DNA of 64,000 nt from Streptomyces xanthochromogenes (GTDB taxonomy: Bacteria; Actinomycetota; Actinomycetes; Streptomycetales; Streptomycetaceae), in the NCBI RefSeq assembly GCF_014650455.1, contig NZ_BMUZ01000001.1, positions 558,001 to 622,000 of the forward strand, in the 5' to 3' direction. Positions 61,663 through 64,000 of the stretch are shown here, piece by piece. Below the pieces are notes generated by a model that saw only the letters and a list, made by a program, of their open reading frames with translations, did no database searches and was not told the DNA's origin. The translations under genes and the position numbers were made by a program. Every line of letters starts with the position of its first letter. Position 1 is the first letter of the stretch.

Positions 61663-63510
61663 TCACTCCACCGTCACGGACTTGGCCAGGTTGCGCGGCT
61701 GGTCGACCTCGTTGCCCCGGGCCGTCGCCAGTTCGCACGCGAAGACCTGGAGCGGCACGGTGGCCACCAGCGGCTGGAGCAGCGTGGGCGTGGCCGGGAT
61801 GCGGACGAGGTGGTCGGCGTACGGCACCACCGCCTCGTCGCCCTCCTCCGCGATCACGATCGTGCGCGCCCCCCGGGCCCGGATCTCCTGGATGTTGGAC
61901 ACGATCTTGTCGTGCAGCACGGACCGTCCGCGCGGCGACGGAACGACGACCACCACCGGCAGGTCCTGCTCGATCAGGGCGATCGGCCCGTGCTTCAGCT
62001 CCCCCGCCGCGAACCCCTCGGCGTGCATGTACGCCAGCTCCTTGAGCTTGAGCGCGCCTTCGAGGGCCACGGGGTAGCCGACGTGCCGGCCGAGGAAGAG
62101 CACCGTGTTCTTGTCGGCGAGCGAGCGCGCCAACTCCCGTACCGGCTCCATGGTTTCGAGGACGCGGTCGACCTCGCGGGAGATCTCGGCGAGGTCGTGC
62201 ACAACGGCCCGGATCTCGTCGCCCCACTTGGTGCCGCGCACCTGGCCGAGGTACAGCGCGACGAGGTAGCAGGCCACCAGCTGGGTGAGGAACGCCTTCG
62301 TCGAGGCGACGGCGACCTCGGGGCCCGCGTGCGTGTAGAGGACCGCGTCCGACTCGCGCGGGATCGTCGAGCCGTTCGTGTTGCAGATGGCGAGCACCTT
62401 CGCGCCCTGCTCGCGGGCGTGCCGCAGCGCCATCAGCGTGTCCATGGTCTCGCCGGACTGCGAGATGGCGATGACGAGGGTGCGCTGGTCGAGGATCGGG
62501 TCCCGGTAGCGGAACTCGCTGGCCAGCTCCGTCTCGCAGGGAATCCGCGTCCAGTGCTCGATCGCCAGCTTCGCGATCATGCCCGCGTGGTAGGCCGTCC
62601 CGCACGCCACGACGACGACCTTGTCGATCTCGCGCAGCACCTTGTGCGGGATGCGCAGCTCGTCGAGGGTCAGCGAGCCGGCGCCGTCGATCCGCCCGAG
62701 CAGCGTGTCCGCGACGGCCTTGGGCTGCTCGGCGATCTCCTTGAGCATGAAGTAGTCGTAGCCGCCCTTCTCGGCGGCCGAGGCGTCCCAGTCGACGTGG
62801 TACGCCCGGGTCTCGGCCGGCTCCCCGTCGAAGTCGGTGACGGTGACCCCGTCCCGGCGCAGCTCGACGACCTGGTCCTGGCCGAGCTCGATCGCGGAGC
62901 GGGTGTGCGCGATGAACGCGGCGACGTCGGAGGCGAGGAAGGACTCCCCCTCGCCGACGCCCACCACGAGCGGCGAGTTGCGCCGCGCGCCCACCACGAC
63001 GTCCGGCTCGTCGGCGTGCACGGCCACCAGCGTGAACGCGCCCTCCAGACGCCGGCACACCTGGCGCATGGCCTCCGCCAGGTCCTCGGCGGAGGAGTAG
63101 CACTCGGCCAGGAGGTGCGCGACGACCTCGGTGTCCGTCTCCGAGGCCAGCTCGTGGCCGCGCTCGGCCAGCTCGGCGCGCAGCGCGGCGAAGTTCTCGA
63201 TGATCCCGTTGTGCACGACCGCGACCCGCCCCGCGTTGTCCAGGTGCGGGTGAGCGTTCTCATCGGTCGGCCCGCCGTGCGTGGCCCACCGGGTGTGCCC
63301 GATGCCGGTGGCCCCGGCGGGCAGCGGCGCCTCCACGAGCGCCTTCTCCAGATTGACCAGCTTGCCGGCCTTCTTCGCCGCGGCGATCCCGCCGTCCGCC
63401 AGGACTGCGACGCCCGCCGAGTCGTACCCGCGGTATTCGAGCCGCTTCAGCCCGGCGACCACGACGTCGAGCGCCGACTGTCCGCCCACATAACCCACGA
63501 TTCCGCACAT
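61663..63510 (-). CDS. glmS: Glutamine-fructose-6-phosphate aminotransferase
   Basis: The 615-residue enzyme makes glucosamine 6-phosphate, the first dedicated precursor of UDP-GlcNAc. The N-terminal nucleophile Cys follows the initiator Met (MCGIVGYVGG). The glutaminase domain contains RLEYRGYDSAG and the HTRWATHG block. Two SIS sugar-binding domains follow, with SQSGETMDTLMALRHA and the conserved C-terminus NEVDQPRNLAKSVTVE. ATG at 63510 is fixed by the Cys requirement and has AAGGGG six bases upstream. A long inverted repeat lies 166-238 bp upstream. S. coelicolor carries more than one glmS-like gene, so redundancy is possible. Confidence 0.97.
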   Translation of the reverse strand: MCGIVGYVGGQSALDVVVAGLKRLEYRGYDSAGVAVLADGGIAAAKKAGKLVNLEKALVEAPLPAGATGIGHTRWATHGGPTDENAHPHLDNAGRVAVVHNGIIENFAALRAELAERGHELASETDTEVVAHLLAECYSSAEDLAEAMRQVCRRLEGAFTLVAVHADEPDVVVGARRNSPLVVGVGEGESFLASDVAAFIAHTRSAIELGQDQVVELRRDGVTVTDFDGEPAETRAYHVDWDASAAEKGGYDYFMLKEIAEQPKAVADTLLGRIDGAGSLTLDELRIPHKVLREIDKVVVVACGTAYHAGMIAKLAIEHWTRIPCETELASEFRYRDPILDQRTLVIAISQSGETMDTLMALRHAREQGAKVLAICNTNGSTIPRESDAVLYTHAGPEVAVASTKAFLTQLVACYLVALYLGQVRGTKWGDEIRAVVHDLAEISREVDRVLETMEPVRELARSLADKNTVLFLGRHVGYPVALEGALKLKELAYMHAEGFAAGELKHGPIALIEQDLPVVVVVPSPRGRSVLHDKIVSNIQEIRARGARTIVIAEEGDEAVVPYADHLVRIPATPTLLQPLVATVPLQVFACELATARGNEVDQPRNLAKSVTVE

Positions 63511-63675
63511 AAAAACCCCTTCGCGGCCGCCTGACCAGCGACTCAAGGTGTCACTTACCGCCCCTGACACCCGCTGGGGAGTCCGCGGGGAGCTCCAGCT
63601 CCCACCGACCCTCGCATCGAGCGCTTCGAGACCACGGGTGCCCGAGTCCGGCATCACCCGCGGGTGCGCTCCCGT

Positions 63676-63748
63676 GCGAAGCGCTGGAGCCGCCGGTACT
63701 CGTGACCGAGCCACCTTGCCACGAGAACCGGCGACTCCAGCGCTTCGC
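63676..63748. repeat. Long inverted repeat upstream of glmS (29-bp arms)
   Basis: Arms 63676-63704 and 63720-63748 match at 27 of 29 positions around a 15-base loop, beginning GCGAAGCGCTGGAG. No gene is supported between 63511 and 63966, so this is the only conspicuous element there. It may be a terminator, an RNA leader structure or a short mobile hairpin element. Confidence 0.85.
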
Positions 63749-63966
63749 GCGATGTCGAGCCGTGGGTGTGGCGCACCGTCGCCCACCCGCCGCACCGCAC
63801 GGGCGGAGGGGTCGGTCCGACCCGACGCGGGCGATCGCGTCCCGGCCCGCGTCGGCCCGGCCGAGCGGTCGGTCCCGGAGAAGGCCGGGGAAGGTGGGTC
63901 AGGTCACTCCCGCCAAGTGACCCACCCCACCCCCCACGCACGTCATACAGCCGCAACAATGGAGTC

Positions 63967-64000
63967 GTGATCACTTCGCTGCCACGGAGCGCCCACCGCA
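63967..64000 (+). CDS. Possible 5' end of a gene leaving the window
   Basis: GTG at 63967 opens a frame (reading VITSLPRSAHR) with no stop before the right edge. Only eleven codons are visible and no clear ribosome site precedes it, so this is a weak suggestion. Confidence 0.25.
   Translation, partial: MITSLPRSAHR

Noticed and set aside
63511..63748. glmS ribozyme or riboswitch upstream of glmS
   Set aside because: The self-cleaving glmS ribozyme is known from Firmicutes and relatives and has a defined core next to the start codon. Only a simple long hairpin is seen here, more than 160 bp away.
63654..63974. 106-codon minus-strand ORF upstream of glmS
   Set aside because: It reads straight through the long inverted repeat, has an Arg/Pro/Gly-rich composition typical of spurious frames, and no ribosome site.

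Overview
The window is a stretch of very GC-rich chromosome from a Streptomyces. It carries homologues of the developmental regulators BldM and WhiD as a divergent pair, the HrdB-activating sigma factor ShbA, GuaB and GuaB3, and a CIRCE-controlled groES-groEL1 pair whose GroEL has a histidine-rich tail. Codon use is strongly GC3-biased throughout, so long open frames appear opposite almost every real gene. I saw no transposase, integrase, phage gene, tRNA, rRNA, CRISPR system or secondary-metabolite cluster. This is mostly core chromosome with small accessory patches.

Layout. Positions 1-4653: the start of a membrane protein gene, then a GMC oxidoreductase and an aldehyde dehydrogenase. 4941-14354: four membrane-anchored Ser/Thr kinase-like proteins in a row. 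All share one type of extracytoplasmic C-terminal domain, and one is a pseudokinase split by a long disordered insert. 14355-19147: a decayed serine-hydrolase remnant, glpD, a nucleotide-sugar dehydrogenase lacking its catalytic cysteine, and a membrane protein with a problematic start. 19178-24288: guaB3, guaB, shbA, bldM (with a consensus sigma-BldN promoter) and whiD. 24422-27068: LysR, MOSC and SDR genes, several apparently leaderless. 27102-34893: a probable carbohydrate-uptake locus (DUF2264 protein, DeoR/LacI hybrid regulator, ABC importer, 2-hydroxyacid dehydrogenase) with matching operator-like sites at both promoters. 34987-37231: groES-groEL1 and its double CIRCE. 37292-42145: a two-component system followed by an LCP ligase gene and a SEDS gene, all concerned with the envelope. 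42502-51192: two paralogous NodB-type lipoprotein deacetylases flanking small genes and a HelR-like rifamycin-resistance helicase preceded by a rifamycin-associated element (RAE). 51302-63510: essential housekeeping genes (tsaD, rimI, tsaB, tsaE, alr, L,D-transpeptidase, nnr, acpS, glmS).

How the genes work together. Cell-envelope functions dominate: glmS, alr, the L,D-transpeptidase, LCP, SEDS and deacetylase genes, plus a kinase cluster whose S. coelicolor counterpart has been linked to spore-wall synthesis. Purine supply (guaB) sits beside the sporulation regulators. TsaB, TsaD and TsaE together make the tRNA t6A modification.

The least explained features are non-coding. Tandem repeats of 33-37 bp sit directly against the stop codons of three genes. 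Families of dispersed intergenic repeats include a 52-bp block repeated 16 kb apart with one mismatch. Long inverted repeats precede glmS and one deacetylase gene. An unannotated 58-residue ORF with a near-ideal ribosome site lies behind a perfect palindrome resembling a metal-regulator box. The coordinates and sequence motifs given were read directly from the sequence. Family assignments rest on recalled motifs, not on database searches.
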